Part shown: one piece after another, positions 25,215 to 33,812 of the stretch
How positions within the stretch are numbered: position 1 is the stretch's first letter
How the letters are laid out: each line of letters begins with the position of its first letter
Source: Thermus igniterrae ATCC 700962
GTDB taxonomy: Bacteria > Deinococcota > Deinococci > Deinococcales > Thermaceae
Assembly: GCF_000376265.1 (NCBI RefSeq)
Contig: NZ_AQWU01000070.1
Location: 22,400-86,399, forward strand
Reading direction: 5' to 3'
DNA length: 64,000 nt
The notes under the pieces: generated by a model
The model's input: the letters and a program-made list of their open reading frames with translations, nothing else
Told to the model about the DNA's origin: nothing
Databases searched by the model: none
Position numbers and translations under genes: made by a program

Positions 25215-26651
25215 TTAGGCCCCCACCAGCTCCTCCCCCTTGACCACGGGGAAGCCCTCCTGCTGCCAGGCCCGGATGCCCCCGGTGAGGTTCAGGGCGT
25301 TGCGGAAGCCGTGGGCCAGCAGGGCGCTGATGGCGGTGCTGGAGCGGTCCCCGCCCACGCAGTGGAGGATGAGGGGCCGGTCCTTGGGAAGCTCCTCCAG
25401 GTGGGCCAGGATGCGGCCCGCATGCAGGTTCTTGGCCCCGGGGATGTGGCCCGCCAGGTACTCGTCCCGGCCGCGCACATCCAGGACTACGGCCTGGCCC
25501 TTCTCCCAAAGGGCCTTAGCCTCCTTGGCCGTGATCTGGGGCACGGTCTCCAGCTCCCCTTCCGCGTAGCCCTGGAGGCTGGGGATGTAGCCCACCACCT
25601 CGTCCAGGCCGATGCGGATCAGGGCCCGGGTCAGGGCCTCCACCTCCGAGGGGTGGGCCAAGAGGATGAGGGGCCGGTCGTAGGGGAGGAGCCAGCCCGC
25701 CCAGGTGGAGAAGTTCTTCCCGGCGGGGATGTTGATGCTTCCCGGGAAGTGCCCCCCGGCGAAGGCGAACTTGTCCCGGGTGTCCACCAGGATGGCCCCC
25801 TCCTGCAGGTAGCGGTCAAACTGGGCCTTGGTGAGGCGGCCCGGGTGGGGAATACCCCCCAGGATGGGCATCCCGTCCCGGTTCAGCCGCTTCATCTCCT
25901 TGAAGTAGGTGGGGGCCTCGGGCTGGCCGGAGAGCAGGGCCCTCACGAAGCCCTCCTCGTCCCGGCGCTCCAGGTACTCCGCCCACCAGGCGTGGCGGCG
26001 CTCGTAGCCCACGGTGGTGGCGGGGAGGGCTCCCAGGGCCTTGCCGCAGGCGGAGCCTGCCCCGTGGCCGGGCCAGACCTGCACGTGGTCGGGCAGGGTG
26101 AGGAACTTCTCCAGGAGGCTACGGAACATGCGCCGGGCCCCGGGCTCCGCGGTGCCCTTGATGCCCGCGGCCTCCTCCAGGAGGTCGGGGCGGCCGATAT
26201 CCCCCACGAAGACGAAGTCCCCGGTGAGGAAGAGAAGGGGCTCGTCCGTCACCGCCCCATCGGCCACCAGGAAGGAGAGGTGCTCGGGGGTGTGGCCGGG
26301 GGTGTGCACCGCCTTCACCCGGATGTTGCCCACCTTGAACTCGTCCCCGTCCTTGAGGAGGACATGGGCGAAGCCCTCGAGGCCCCGGTACTTCCAGTTC
26401 TCGTCCCCCTCGTCGGAGAGGTAGAGGGTGGCCCCCGTGAGCCGGGCCAGCTCCCGGGCCCCCGAGAGGTAGTCCGCGTGGATGTGGGTCTCGGCGATGG
26501 CGGTGATGCGCAGGCCCAGGGATTCGGCCAGCTCCAAATAGGTGTCCACGTCCCGCTTGGGGTCCACCACCAGGGCCTCCCCGGTGGCGGCGCAACCCAG
26601 GAGATAGCTCATCTGGGCCAGGCCTTCTTCGTAGATCTGCCGGAAGATCAT
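25215..26651 (-). CDS. Persulfide dioxygenase-like MBL-fold protein with two rhodanese domains
   Basis: A 478-residue protein from ATG at 26651. Residues 1-230 form a metallo-beta-lactamase domain with THIHADYLSGA, HTPGHTPEH and the late Asp in FLTGDFVFVGDIGRPD, as in ETHE1/CstB persulfide dioxygenases, which oxidise glutathione or related persulfides to sulfite. Two rhodanese domains follow. The first lacks the Cys (LILLAHPSEVEAL), the second has it (LHCVGGDRSS). CstB-like fusions work in sulfide detoxification. A strong promoter with an overlapping operator-like repeat lies upstream. Confidence 0.88.
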   Translation of the reverse strand: MIFRQIYEEGLAQMSYLLGCAATGEALVVDPKRDVDTYLELAESLGLRITAIAETHIHADYLSGARELARLTGATLYLSDEGDENWKYRGLEGFAHVLLKDGDEFKVGNIRVKAVHTPGHTPEHLSFLVADGAVTDEPLLFLTGDFVFVGDIGRPDLLEEAAGIKGTAEPGARRMFRSLLEKFLTLPDHVQVWPGHGAGSACGKALGALPATTVGYERRHAWWAEYLERRDEEGFVRALLSGQPEAPTYFKEMKRLNRDGMPILGGIPHPGRLTKAQFDRYLQEGAILVDTRDKFAFAGGHFPGSINIPAGKNFSTWAGWLLPYDRPLILLAHPSEVEALTRALIRIGLDEVVGYIPSLQGYAEGELETVPQITAKEAKALWEKGQAVVLDVRGRDEYLAGHIPGAKNLHAGRILAHLEELPKDRPLILHCVGGDRSSTAISALLAHGFRNALNLTGGIRAWQQEGFPVVKGEELVGA

Positions 26652-26691
26652 GGCTTCACCTCCGAGATGGGACGTTTGTCCCCACGAGGCC

Positions 26692-26720
26692 AAGATACCC
26701 TACCGGGGTAATCCTGTCAA
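26692..26720 (-). promoter_or_regulatory. Promoter of the persulfide dioxygenase-rhodanese-tauE operon
   Basis: On the minus strand a perfect TTGACA (26715-26720) and TATCTT (26692-26697) are separated by exactly 17 bp. The start of transcription is about 33 nt before the ATG at 26651. Confidence 0.8.
26696..26710. promoter_or_regulatory. Operator-like repeat TACCC-TACCG-GGGTA inside the promoter
   Basis: Inverted arms TACCC and GGGTA flank five bases and lie between the -35 and -10 boxes, overlapping the -10, where a repressor would block RNA polymerase. A related repeat lies 79 bp away before the divergent gene. The pattern recalls CsoR/CstR-type sites. Confidence 0.55.
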
Positions 26721-26770
26721 CGCCGGGGGCATGGTGACCGTTGCCCCTATGTCTGCCAAAGGACCTCTGC

Positions 26771-26776
26771 TATAGT
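26771..26776 (+). promoter_or_regulatory. -10 box TATAGT of the divergent thioredoxin-like gene
   Basis: TATAGT lies 43 nt before the ATG at 26819. There is no good -35 at 17 bp (TTGCCC at 26741 is too far), so activation or an unusual spacer is possible. Confidence 0.45.
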
Positions 26777-26788
26777 TGGTGAAGGATG

Positions 26789-26804
26789 TACCCCTACGGG
26801 GGTA
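26789..26804. promoter_or_regulatory. Operator-like repeat TACCCC-TACG-GGGGTA
   Basis: Perfect 6-bp arms flank four bases, positioned between the predicted transcription start and the AGGAGG ribosome site at 26810. It resembles the repeat at 26696-26710 and would let one repressor control both divergent units. Confidence 0.6.
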
Positions 26805-26818
26805 TCCAGGAGGACAGC

Positions 26819-27508
26819 ATGGCGCTACTGGGACCCAAGGAACAGGAAATCGTGCGCGAGCGGCTTTCCAGCCTGGTGCGGGACGTGGAGATGGTGCTCT
26901 TCACCGACACCTCCACCCTCATCGCCCCGGGCAAGGAGCCCTGCATGTACTGCAAGGAGACCAAGCAGCTTCTGGAAGAGCTTGCCCAGCTTTCCCCCAG
27001 GCTCCACCTGGTGGTCTACGACCTAGCCACCCCTGAGGGCAAGGAGCAGGCCCAGGCCTACCGGGTGGAGGCCGCTCCCACCCTGATCCTTCGGGAGAAG
27101 GGCTCGGAGGCCATCAACCTCCGCTACCGGGGTATCCCCGCGGGCTATGAGTTCGCCAGCCTCCTGGAGGACCTGGAGATGCTGGGCCGGGATGGGCACG
27201 GCCTGCCCGAGCAGGTGGTCCAGGAGCTCCAGGGCCTGCCCGAGGAGGTGGTCCTGCAGGTCTTCGTCACCCCCACCTGCCCCTACTGCCCCCAGGCGGT
27301 GCGCACCGCCCACCGCATGGCCTACGCTTCCCCCAAGGTGTGGGGCGAGATGATTGAGGCCAACGAGTTCCCCGAGCTCTCCAACCGCTACCACATCCAC
27401 GGGGTGCCGGACACCATCGTCAACCACGGCAAGGAGCGGGTGCTGGGGGCCCAGCCCCTCTCCCAGTTCCTCCAGGCCATCCGCAAGGCCGTGGGGGTGC
27501 AGGCCTAG
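26819..27508 (+). CDS. Glutaredoxin-like protein disulfide oxidoreductase (two thioredoxin folds)
   Basis: A 229-residue cytoplasmic protein of two thioredoxin-fold units, as in the thermophile protein disulfide oxidoreductases. Both active sites are present: CMYC near residue 43 and CPYC near residue 160 (TPTCPYCPQAV), followed by the cis-Pro regions EAAPTLIL and HGVPDTIV. It probably reduces or isomerises disulfides, or reduces persulfides, with NADPH via a thioredoxin reductase. ATG 26819 is chosen because AGGAGGACAGC precedes it; the ATG at 26786 would put the operator repeat inside the coding region. Confidence 0.9.
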   Translation: MALLGPKEQEIVRERLSSLVRDVEMVLFTDTSTLIAPGKEPCMYCKETKQLLEELAQLSPRLHLVVYDLATPEGKEQAQAYRVEAAPTLILREKGSEAINLRYRGIPAGYEFASLLEDLEMLGRDGHGLPEQVVQELQGLPEEVVLQVFVTPTCPYCPQAVRTAHRMAYASPKVWGEMIEANEFPELSNRYHIHGVPDTIVNHGKERVLGAQPLSQFLQAIRKAVGVQA

Positions 27509-27510
27509 CC

Positions 27511-27882
27511 ATGACCCGCCGCGCCCTCCTTGCCCTTCTCCCCCTCCTTCTCCTGGCCTGCGGCCCCAAGGGGAGCTACCAGGATGTGGGCCCGGCGGAG
27601 CTCTACCGGGCCCTGGAGTCCGGGGCCCTCATTGTGGACGTGCGCACCCCGGGGGAGTTCGCCCAGGGCCACGTGCCCGGGGCGGTCAACCTGCCGGTGG
27701 AGGCCATCGCCACCTGGGCGGATGAGGTCCCCAAGGACAAGCCCGTCTACCTCTACTGCCGTAGCGGCAACCGTAGCCGCCAGGCGGCGGAGTACCTGAA
27801 GAAGCGGGGCTACACCAACCTCTACCACGTGGAAGGCGGGGTGAGGGCTATCCAGCAGGCGGGGTACCCCCTGGTGCGCTGA
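27511..27882 (+). CDS. Rhodanese-domain lipoprotein
   Basis: A 123-residue exported protein. The signal peptide ends in a lipobox (LLLLAC, Cys at about residue 16), so it should be lipid-anchored outside the cytoplasmic membrane. One rhodanese domain follows, with the active Cys in YLYCRSGNRSRQAAEYLKKR. It begins 2 bp after the previous stop. An extracytoplasmic sulfurtransferase next to a membrane thioredoxin suggests sulfane-sulfur or cytochrome c-related redox chemistry in the periplasm. Confidence 0.9.
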   Translation: MTRRALLALLPLLLLACGPKGSYQDVGPAELYRALESGALIVDVRTPGEFAQGHVPGAVNLPVEAIATWADEVPKDKPVYLYCRSGNRSRQAAEYLKKRGYTNLYHVEGGVRAIQQAGYPLVR

Positions 27883-28673
27883 TGGACGGGGTGCAGCTTG
27901 GGCCCTTCGCCATCCCCTGGGTGCGGCTGGGGGTGGCCCTGGCCTTTTTGGCCCTGGTCCTGGTGGCCGAGCTCCTGGCCCGGCGGGTGGACCGGAGGCT
28001 TTCCTCCTGGGCCAGCGGGGTGGTGCTGGTGGGGCTTCTGGGGGCGCGGCTGGGGTTCGTGCTGGAAAACCTTCCTGTTTTCGCCCGCGACCCCCTTTCC
28101 GTCCTCTATGTGTGGCAGGGAGGGTTTGACCCCATCTGGGGTATCCTGGCAGGAGGAGGGTACACGCTGATGGTTCTGCCCAAGCACCTTTGGCGCTACA
28201 CCCTGGCGGCGGCCCTGGCCGCGGGGCTGGTGGCGGGGGTCTTCCTCACCCGGGGCCGGGGGGCGGAGGCCCAGGGCCTCCCGGAGGTCCAGCTCACCAG
28301 CCTGGGGGGTACGCCGGTGAGCCTCGAGGCCTTCCGGGGCAAGCCGGTGGTGCTGAACCTCTGGGCCACCTGGTGCCCCCCCTGCCGCCGGGAGCTTCCC
28401 ATGATGGTGCGCCTGAGCCACGAGCACCCCGAGGTCCACTTCGTCTTCGCCAGCCAGGGCGAGGGGCCGGCGGTGGTCCGCCGCTTCCTGGAGGAGGAGG
28501 GCCTCGAGGCGGACTGGGTCCTCCTGGATCCGGAAACCCACCTCTCCCAGGACCTGGGGGCCCAGGGCCTGCCCACCACTTTCTTCTTTGACCGGGAGGG
28601 GCGCCTGGTGGCCCGGCACCTGGGGGAACTTTCTGAGGCCCTGCTCCTCGGCTACCTGCGGGCCCTGCGCTAG
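27882..28673 (+). CDS. Membrane-anchored TlpA-like thioredoxin with an Lgt-like N-terminal part
   Basis: A 263-residue protein. Residues 1-115 hold about four membrane helices; the stretch GARLGFVLENLPVFARDPLS followed by VLYVWQGGFDPIWG resembles the prolipoprotein diacylglyceryl transferase (Lgt) core but is too short for a full enzyme. Residues about 130-263 form a TlpA/ResA thioredoxin domain with WATWCPPCRREL and cis-Pro in GLPTTFFF. The start codon shares one base with the preceding stop (TGATG). It probably reduces or transfers sulfur for the lipoprotein rhodanese. The fusion is unusual. Confidence 0.82.
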   Translation: MDGVQLGPFAIPWVRLGVALAFLALVLVAELLARRVDRRLSSWASGVVLVGLLGARLGFVLENLPVFARDPLSVLYVWQGGFDPIWGILAGGGYTLMVLPKHLWRYTLAAALAAGLVAGVFLTRGRGAEAQGLPEVQLTSLGGTPVSLEAFRGKPVVLNLWATWCPPCRRELPMMVRLSHEHPEVHFVFASQGEGPAVVRRFLEEEGLEADWVLLDPETHLSQDLGAQGLPTTFFFDREGRLVARHLGELSEALLLGYLRALR

Positions 28674-30049
28674 GTTCCGGCGGAAAGCAAAACCTCCTTG
28701 CCCCCCACCACCGTCTTCAGGTGCACGGGGCGGCCCCAGAGGCGGTGCAGGTTTTCCAGCACCGCCTTGGTCTTCTTAAGGTCCAGCTCCACCCCCTCGT
28801 AGGCGTGGGCCAGGAGGAGCTCACCCCGGTTGCCGTGGTTGGCGTCCAGGAGCTCCACAATGGGGTAGCCCAGGTTGCTAAGGCGGAAGAGGAGGACCCG
28901 CTTGGCCTCGGCGAAGCGGGGGAGGTCTTCGGGAGAGAGGAGCCCCTGGCGCAGGGCGAACTCAGGGGTGAGGAACTCCTCCAAGAAGGGCAGGTCCGTG
29001 TAGACCGTGCGCACCTGGAAGAGCTTCTTGCGCCCTTCCCCCGTGGGCCGCTCGTAGCGGAGCCTCTCCCCCAGGGGCAGGGCCTCGTACTCCGGCCCAA
29101 ACCGCCCCTTGTCCCAGCGCTCCTCCACCTCCTTGAGGAGGAGGTAGCCCAGCCGGTAGGGGTTGAAGCCTTGGGCCGCCAGGAGGCCCGCCTGCATCTC
29201 GGCGAACTCCAGGGCCTCCTCGGGGGTGAGGAGGGGGAGGAGGAGGCGGGTGTGCCAGTAGGTGGCCCAGCCCTCGTTCAGGATTTTGGTGGCCCCCTGG
29301 GGGGCGTAGTAGAGGCTTTCCTCCCGGATGATCTCCAGGATGCCCTTCTGCCAGGGGGCCAGGGGGGCGTGCCGGGCCAAAAACCCCAGGAGGTCCCGGG
29401 TGGGCCTGGGGGGAAGGGGCTTGGGGCTTGCCCCCTCCTGGGCCTCCTTGGGGGGTTCGGGGGGCGGGTTCACGTAGGGGTCCAGGTAGGGGCGCACCCG
29501 CAGGCGCTCCGGCGGCCTTTCCTCCTCCTCGCCTTCCTCCCGGCGGATGTAGGGGGCGTGGGGGTCTATGAGGTTTTCCAGGGAGAGGGCCATGTCCAAG
29601 AACTCCTCCACGCTCCTGGCCCCGTGCCGCTCCATGGCCCGCTCCACGAAGGCGGCGTGCTGGGCCATCTCCGAGAGCATGTCCTTGGGGATGGGCTTGA
29701 AGGCCAGGTTGTTGTGGAAGAAGTCTGCGTGGGCGTACACATGGGCCATGACCAGCTTCTGGGCCAGCAGGGTGTTGCCCCGGAGGAGGTAGGCCTGCAC
29801 GGGATGGGTGTTCACCACCAGCTCGTAGATGCGGGAGAGGCCATAGCGGTAGGTCTCCCGGTAGCGTAGGTACTCGCTGCCAAAGCGCCAGTGGGGGTAG
29901 CGGCGGGGAAAGCCCCCGTAGGCGGCCAGCATGGCCATCTCCTCGGGGCCCACCTCCTCAAAGAGGACCGGGGGAAAGGAAAGCCCCGCGGCCTCTGCCC
30001 GCTCCCGCAGGAGGCCGGCCCAGTGGCGGAGTTCCTTCTGCATCCTCAC
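28670..30049 (-). CDS. spoVR: SpoVR family protein
   Basis: A 459-residue soluble protein of the SpoVR/YcgB family. Family signatures include WRFGSEYLRYRETYRYGLSR near residue 55, VMAHVYAHADFFHNN near 105 and GWATYWHTRLL near 265. Its biochemical role is unknown; with PrkA and YeaH it forms a widespread stress-response trio. Three genes overlap by 4 bp each (ATGA), so they are one operon. Its stop overlaps the convergent thioredoxin gene by 4 bp. Confidence 0.95.
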   Translation of the reverse strand: MRMQKELRHWAGLLRERAEAAGLSFPPVLFEEVGPEEMAMLAAYGGFPRRYPHWRFGSEYLRYRETYRYGLSRIYELVVNTHPVQAYLLRGNTLLAQKLVMAHVYAHADFFHNNLAFKPIPKDMLSEMAQHAAFVERAMERHGARSVEEFLDMALSLENLIDPHAPYIRREEGEEEERPPERLRVRPYLDPYVNPPPEPPKEAQEGASPKPLPPRPTRDLLGFLARHAPLAPWQKGILEIIREESLYYAPQGATKILNEGWATYWHTRLLLPLLTPEEALEFAEMQAGLLAAQGFNPYRLGYLLLKEVEERWDKGRFGPEYEALPLGERLRYERPTGEGRKKLFQVRTVYTDLPFLEEFLTPEFALRQGLLSPEDLPRFAEAKRVLLFRLSNLGYPIVELLDANHGNRGELLLAHAYEGVELDLKKTKAVLENLHRLWGRPVHLKTVVGGKEVLLSAGT

Positions 30050-31089
30050 CCCCCAAGGAGCCGCCTGAGGGCCGCGGGCAGGTCCTCCCGGCCCCGCACC
30101 TCGGCGGTGGCGAGCCCTTCTGCCTTGCCCAGATTCTCCCTCAGGTCCTCCAGAAAGCGCCCCTGACCGTAGGGGCCCTGCACCTGGGCGTAGCCGTAGA
30201 GGGCCAGGGTGGGGAGGAGGCGCCTTAGGGCCTCGAGGGCCAGGGGGGTATCCCCCTGCCAGTTCTCCCCGTCGGAGAAGTGGTAAAGGTAGCGGTTGTA
30301 AAAGGCCTCCGGGTAGCGCTTCAGGATCTCCTCCGCCAGGAGGAGGGCGCTGGAAAGCCGGGTACCCCCGCCTTCCCGGGCCCGGAAGAACTCCTCCTCG
30401 CTCACCTCCCAGGCCTCGGCGTCATGGAGCAGGTAGCGGCGTTCCAGCCGGGGGAAGTGGCGCTTGATCCAGAGGGTGATCCAGAAGGAGAGGACCTTCA
30501 CCAGCCTTAGCTCCTCCTCCCGCATGCTCCCCGAGACGTCCAGGGCGAAGAGGACCACCGCCTGGGCGTGGGGCCTGGGCTTGCTCCTGGGGGCCTTGTA
30601 GCGCAGGTCCTCCCGCTCCGGCACCAGGAGGGGGTCTTCGGGCTGGTACTCCCCGGTTTGCAGGGCCCGCTTGAGGCTTTCCTTCAGGGTTCGGCGCACG
30701 TGGCGCAGGCCCCTTGGCCCCTTGCGGGCGATGGTGGTGAAGCGGAAGGCCTCCTCCGTTACCTCCCCTTCCCCCTTGGGCTTAAGCCGGGGAAGCCTTA
30801 GGGCCTCCCCCATGAGGTCCAAAAACTCCTCCAGCTCCAGCTCGGCCACGGGCACGTGCCCGCCCGGGCCCATCCCTTCGGCCCCCGCTCCCCCCAGGCC
30901 CAGACCTTCCCCCGGGGGCTCCCCGTGGACGATCTTGGGCACCTCCAGCTGGGGCAGGGGGATGGAGACCAGGCGGCCCTCCACCTGCCCGAAGAACTCC
31001 TCCCGGGTGAGGAACTCCCGCGCCCGCTTCTTCACCTCCCCCCGGACGATTTCCTTGAAGCGCAAGAGGTCGCGCTCAATGGGCCTCAT
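30046..31089 (-). CDS. yeaH: YeaH/YhbH family (DUF444) protein with von Willebrand A-like domain
   Basis: A 347-residue protein of the DUF444 family. The C-terminal half has a VWA-like metal-ion site: [14 protein letters not shown] (about residue 180) and later [10 protein letters not shown]. The N-terminal half is charged, with a Gly-rich linker near residue 80. It is the middle gene of the prkA-yeaH-spoVR operon and overlaps both neighbours by 4 bp. In other bacteria the homologue is a partner or target of the PrkA kinase. Confidence 0.93.
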   Translation of the reverse strand: MRPIERDLLRFKEIVRGEVKKRAREFLTREEFFGQVEGRLVSIPLPQLEVPKIVHGEPPGEGLGLGGAGAEGMGPGGHVPVAELELEEFLDLMGEALRLPRLKPKGEGEVTEEAFRFTTIARKGPRGLRHVRRTLKESLKRALQTGEYQPEDPLLVPEREDLRYKAPRSKPRPHAQAVVLFALDVSGSMREEELRLVKVLSFWITLWIKRHFPRLERRYLLHDAEAWEVSEEEFFRAREGGGTRLSSALLLAEEILKRYPEAFYNRYLYHFSDGENWQGDTPLALEALRRLLPTLALYGYAQVQGPYGQGRFLEDLRENLGKAEGLATAEVRGREDLPAALRRLLGG

Positions 31090-33098
31090 CGCTCACTCCG
31101 GGCAAAGAGGGAGGCGGCGAACTCCAAGACCCCCCCGGCGCAGTGCTCGCAGTAGCCGTAGTCCCGGATGAGCCGGGCCTTGACCACGTCAATCTTGGCC
31201 TGGGTCTCCGGGTCCACCACCCCCGAAACCAGGGCGGAGAGGCGGATGGTGTCCTTCTGGTCCTCAAAGAGCTTGAGCTCCAGGGCCCGCCGCAGGCGGT
31301 CGTTGTCCTTGTAGGTGAACTGCCGCCCCTCCAGGGCCAGGGCCCCAATGTAGTTCATGATCTCCCGGCGGAAGTCGTCCTTGCGGGACTCGGGGATCTC
31401 AATGCGCTCCTCAATGGAGCGCATGAGGCGCTCGTTGGGGGGCTCGGGGGCGCCGGTGTAGGGGTTTTTCACCTTCTCCCCCAGGACGTAGGCCTTCACG
31501 TGGTCAATGTAGTTGTGGAAGAGGCGGTTCAGGGCCTCCTCGTCGGCGGCGATGGCCCGTTGCACCTCGTTCTTCACGATCTCCGCGTACTCCGCCTTGA
31601 CCTCCTGCAGGAGGGCCTTGTAGCGCTCCTTGGTCTTTTCGTCGGAGATGAGGGAGTGGTGCTTCAGGCCCTCCTCCAGCTCGTTCATCACCATGAAGGG
31701 GTTGATGCAGGGCTCCTCCGAGGTGACCAGGACGTTGCTGATTTTGTCCTGGATGTAGCGGGGGCTGATGCCCTCCAGGCCCTCCCGCTTGGTCTCGGCC
31801 ATGAGCTCCCGCACCGCCTCCTCGGTCCATCCGGGGAGGAGGCGGCCATCGTAGAGCTTGAGCTTCTGCATCAGGGTAAGCCCCGCTCGCTTGGGGGGCT
31901 CCAGCCGGGTGAGCACCGCCCAGGTGGCGGCCATCTCCAGGGTGTGGGGGGCGATGTGCTTACCCCGCACCTTGGCGAAGTCCCGCTGGTAGATCTTCAC
32001 CTCGTCGGAGACCCGGAGGATGTAGGGGACGTCAATCTTGATGGTGCGGTCCCGCAGGGCCTCCATGTACTCGTTGGCCTGGAGCTTGCGGTATTCCGGT
32101 TCATTTGTGTGCCCGAGCACAATCTCATCAATGTCCGTCTGGGCAAACTTCTTGGACTTGATCTTGTGTTCCTGGCTGGCGGTAAGGAGGTCGTAGAGGA
32201 AGGCCACGTCCAGCTTGAGGATTTCAATGAACTCCACCAGGCCGCGGTTGGCGATGTTGAGCTCCCCGTCAAAGTTGAAGGCCCGGGGGTCGGAGTCGGA
32301 GCCGTAGATGGCCACCTTGCGGTAGTTGATGTCCCCGGTGAGCTCGGTGGCGTCCTGGTTCTTTTCGTCCTTGGGCTGGAAGGTGCCGATGCCCACGCGG
32401 TCCTTTTCCGAAAGGACCAGGCGCTTCACCACGATTTCCTCCTCCAAAACCGCGGCCAGGTCCCCCCCGTGCCGGGCCAGGGCCTCCCGCATCTGGAAGC
32501 GGCAGACGGGGCAGAGGTCCCCCTCCACCTCCAGGGGATAGGGGTAGGCGGGGTGGAGGGCCCTGAGTTCCGCCAGGAACTCCTCCCGGAGCTCCTTGGG
32601 CAGGAGGTGGAGGGGTTCTTCGTGCATGGGGCAGGGGAGGGGGCCTTCCTCGGTTTTCCAGTAGAAGGTGTAGAGCCTGCCCTCCTCCGTGCGGCTGTAG
32701 GCCTCGAGGCCCTTCTTAAGGAGGCGGGCGATGGTGCTCTTGGCGGAGCCCACGGGGCCATGGAGGAGGAGGATGCGCCGCTCAGGGCCCAGGCGGTGGG
32801 CCGCCGCCTTGAGGGTGGCCACCAGGCGCATGAGGGGCTTGTCCAGGCCGAAGATGGCGTCCTTGCCCCCCTCAAAGGGGTCGTCAAAGAAGCGGTAGTG
32901 GAGGAGCTTTTCCCGGAAGAGGGTGTACTCCTCCACCCCCTGGGCCAGGATCATGTCGTGGACCCGCTGGAAGCTGGTCCTCAGGGGCCTCGGGTCCTCC
33001 TTGAGGAGGCGCAGATAGTCGGCGAAGGAGCCTTCCCAACTCAGGGCCCGGTAGGCCTCGAGGTCCTGGCGGCGCCGGATGCGTTCCAGCTCACTCAT
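31086..33098 (-). CDS. prkA: PrkA family serine protein kinase / AAA protein
   Basis: A 670-residue protein from ATG at 33098, which has a GGAGGG ribosome site. The AAA-like N-terminal part has a Walker A loop ([12 protein letters not shown], about residues 111-122) and the C-terminal part is kinase-like with a conserved cluster of acidic and His residues (about 590-665). PrkA phosphorylates proteins in nutrient stress and stationary phase. A longer frame to 33152 would start inside the promoter. First gene of the prkA-yeaH-spoVR operon. Confidence 0.95.
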   Translation of the reverse strand: MSELERIRRRQDLEAYRALSWEGSFADYLRLLKEDPRPLRTSFQRVHDMILAQGVEEYTLFREKLLHYRFFDDPFEGGKDAIFGLDKPLMRLVATLKAAAHRLGPERRILLLHGPVGSAKSTIARLLKKGLEAYSRTEEGRLYTFYWKTEEGPLPCPMHEEPLHLLPKELREEFLAELRALHPAYPYPLEVEGDLCPVCRFQMREALARHGGDLAAVLEEEIVVKRLVLSEKDRVGIGTFQPKDEKNQDATELTGDINYRKVAIYGSDSDPRAFNFDGELNIANRGLVEFIEILKLDVAFLYDLLTASQEHKIKSKKFAQTDIDEIVLGHTNEPEYRKLQANEYMEALRDRTIKIDVPYILRVSDEVKIYQRDFAKVRGKHIAPHTLEMAATWAVLTRLEPPKRAGLTLMQKLKLYDGRLLPGWTEEAVRELMAETKREGLEGISPRYIQDKISNVLVTSEEPCINPFMVMNELEEGLKHHSLISDEKTKERYKALLQEVKAEYAEIVKNEVQRAIAADEEALNRLFHNYIDHVKAYVLGEKVKNPYTGAPEPPNERLMRSIEERIEIPESRKDDFRREIMNYIGALALEGRQFTYKDNDRLRRALELKLFEDQKDTIRLSALVSGVVDPETQAKIDVVKARLIRDYGYCEHCAGGVLEFAASLFARSER

Positions 33099-33150
33099 GG
33101 AAACCCTCCTCCATAGGGACCCGCGGGAAGTTTTGGATAGCTTTAGGCCC

Positions 33151-33159
33151 ATTATAGCA
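33151..33159 (-). promoter_or_regulatory. Extended -10 promoter of prkA
   Basis: On the minus strand TGCTATAAT is an extended -10 (TGN-TATAAT), about 53 nt before the prkA ATG. The -35 region is poor, as expected for extended -10 promoters. Confidence 0.7.
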
Positions 33160-33211
33160 GGTTTACCCCGGGGATTGTGGGGGAGAACCTTGCGGGGAAG
33201 GGGGTCTTTTG

Positions 33212-33811
33212 CTAATGTGTGCGGTAAAGCTCGTAAAAACCCCGGGCGTTGTGCAGGAAGTGGGCCAGGATGCCGGGCAGGAGGCTTCCCGTGAGGAGGT
33301 AGGCACTCCCCAGGAGGAGGCCGGCGAAGCCCGTGTAGAGGGGGTAGGCCAGGGCCCGCCGGGGTGCGGGGTGGAAGAGGGCGAAGAGGAGGGCCTGGAG
33401 CAGGACCCCCCAGGGGCCAAACCCCTTTACCAGGAGGCCTTGCACCAGCCCGCGGAAGAAGACCTCCTCCGCCACCCCGGAGAGGAGGGCCAGGAGGAGG
33501 AGGGCAGAAGGCCCCATCCCGGCCTCCTTCAGGGCCCGCCCCAGGGCCTGGTGGAGCCTTTCCGTCTCCCGGAAGGAGGCGGGGAGGAGGAGGCGGAAGA
33601 GGGCCTCGAGGCCCCCCAGGGCCAGAAGAAGCCCCCCCGCCCAGAGGAGGTCCCCGGCCCTGGCCTCCCCGAAGGGCAGGCCCAGGAGGAGCATCCCCGA
33701 GGCCCCCAGGAGGAGGAGGCCTACCTGGAGGGCGAGGAGGAGGCCGAAGGGTGCGGGCACGGGAGGGCGCTCAGCTTGGGGCCCGGGCCGTGACCAGGGC
33801 CACCTTCTCAT
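33212..33811 (-). CDS. CPBP family intramembrane metalloprotease
   Basis: A 199-residue membrane protein with about five helices. Motifs of the CAAX-protease/bacteriocin-processing (CPBP) family are present: [15 protein letters not shown] with the paired Glu and Arg, FALFHPAP with a His, and [11 protein letters not shown] with His and Asn. The substrate is unknown. ATG at 33811 is chosen because it follows the TAG of the phosphoesterase gene by one base; the longer frame to 34003 is out-of-frame coding of that gene. Confidence 0.85.
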   Translation of the reverse strand: MRRWPWSRPGPQAERPPVPAPFGLLLALQVGLLLLGASGMLLLGLPFGEARAGDLLWAGGLLLALGGLEALFRLLLPASFRETERLHQALGRALKEAGMGPSALLLLALLSGVAEEVFFRGLVQGLLVKGFGPWGVLLQALLFALFHPAPRRALAYPLYTGFAGLLLGSAYLLTGSLLPGILAHFLHNARGFYELYRTH

Positions 33812-33812
33812 C

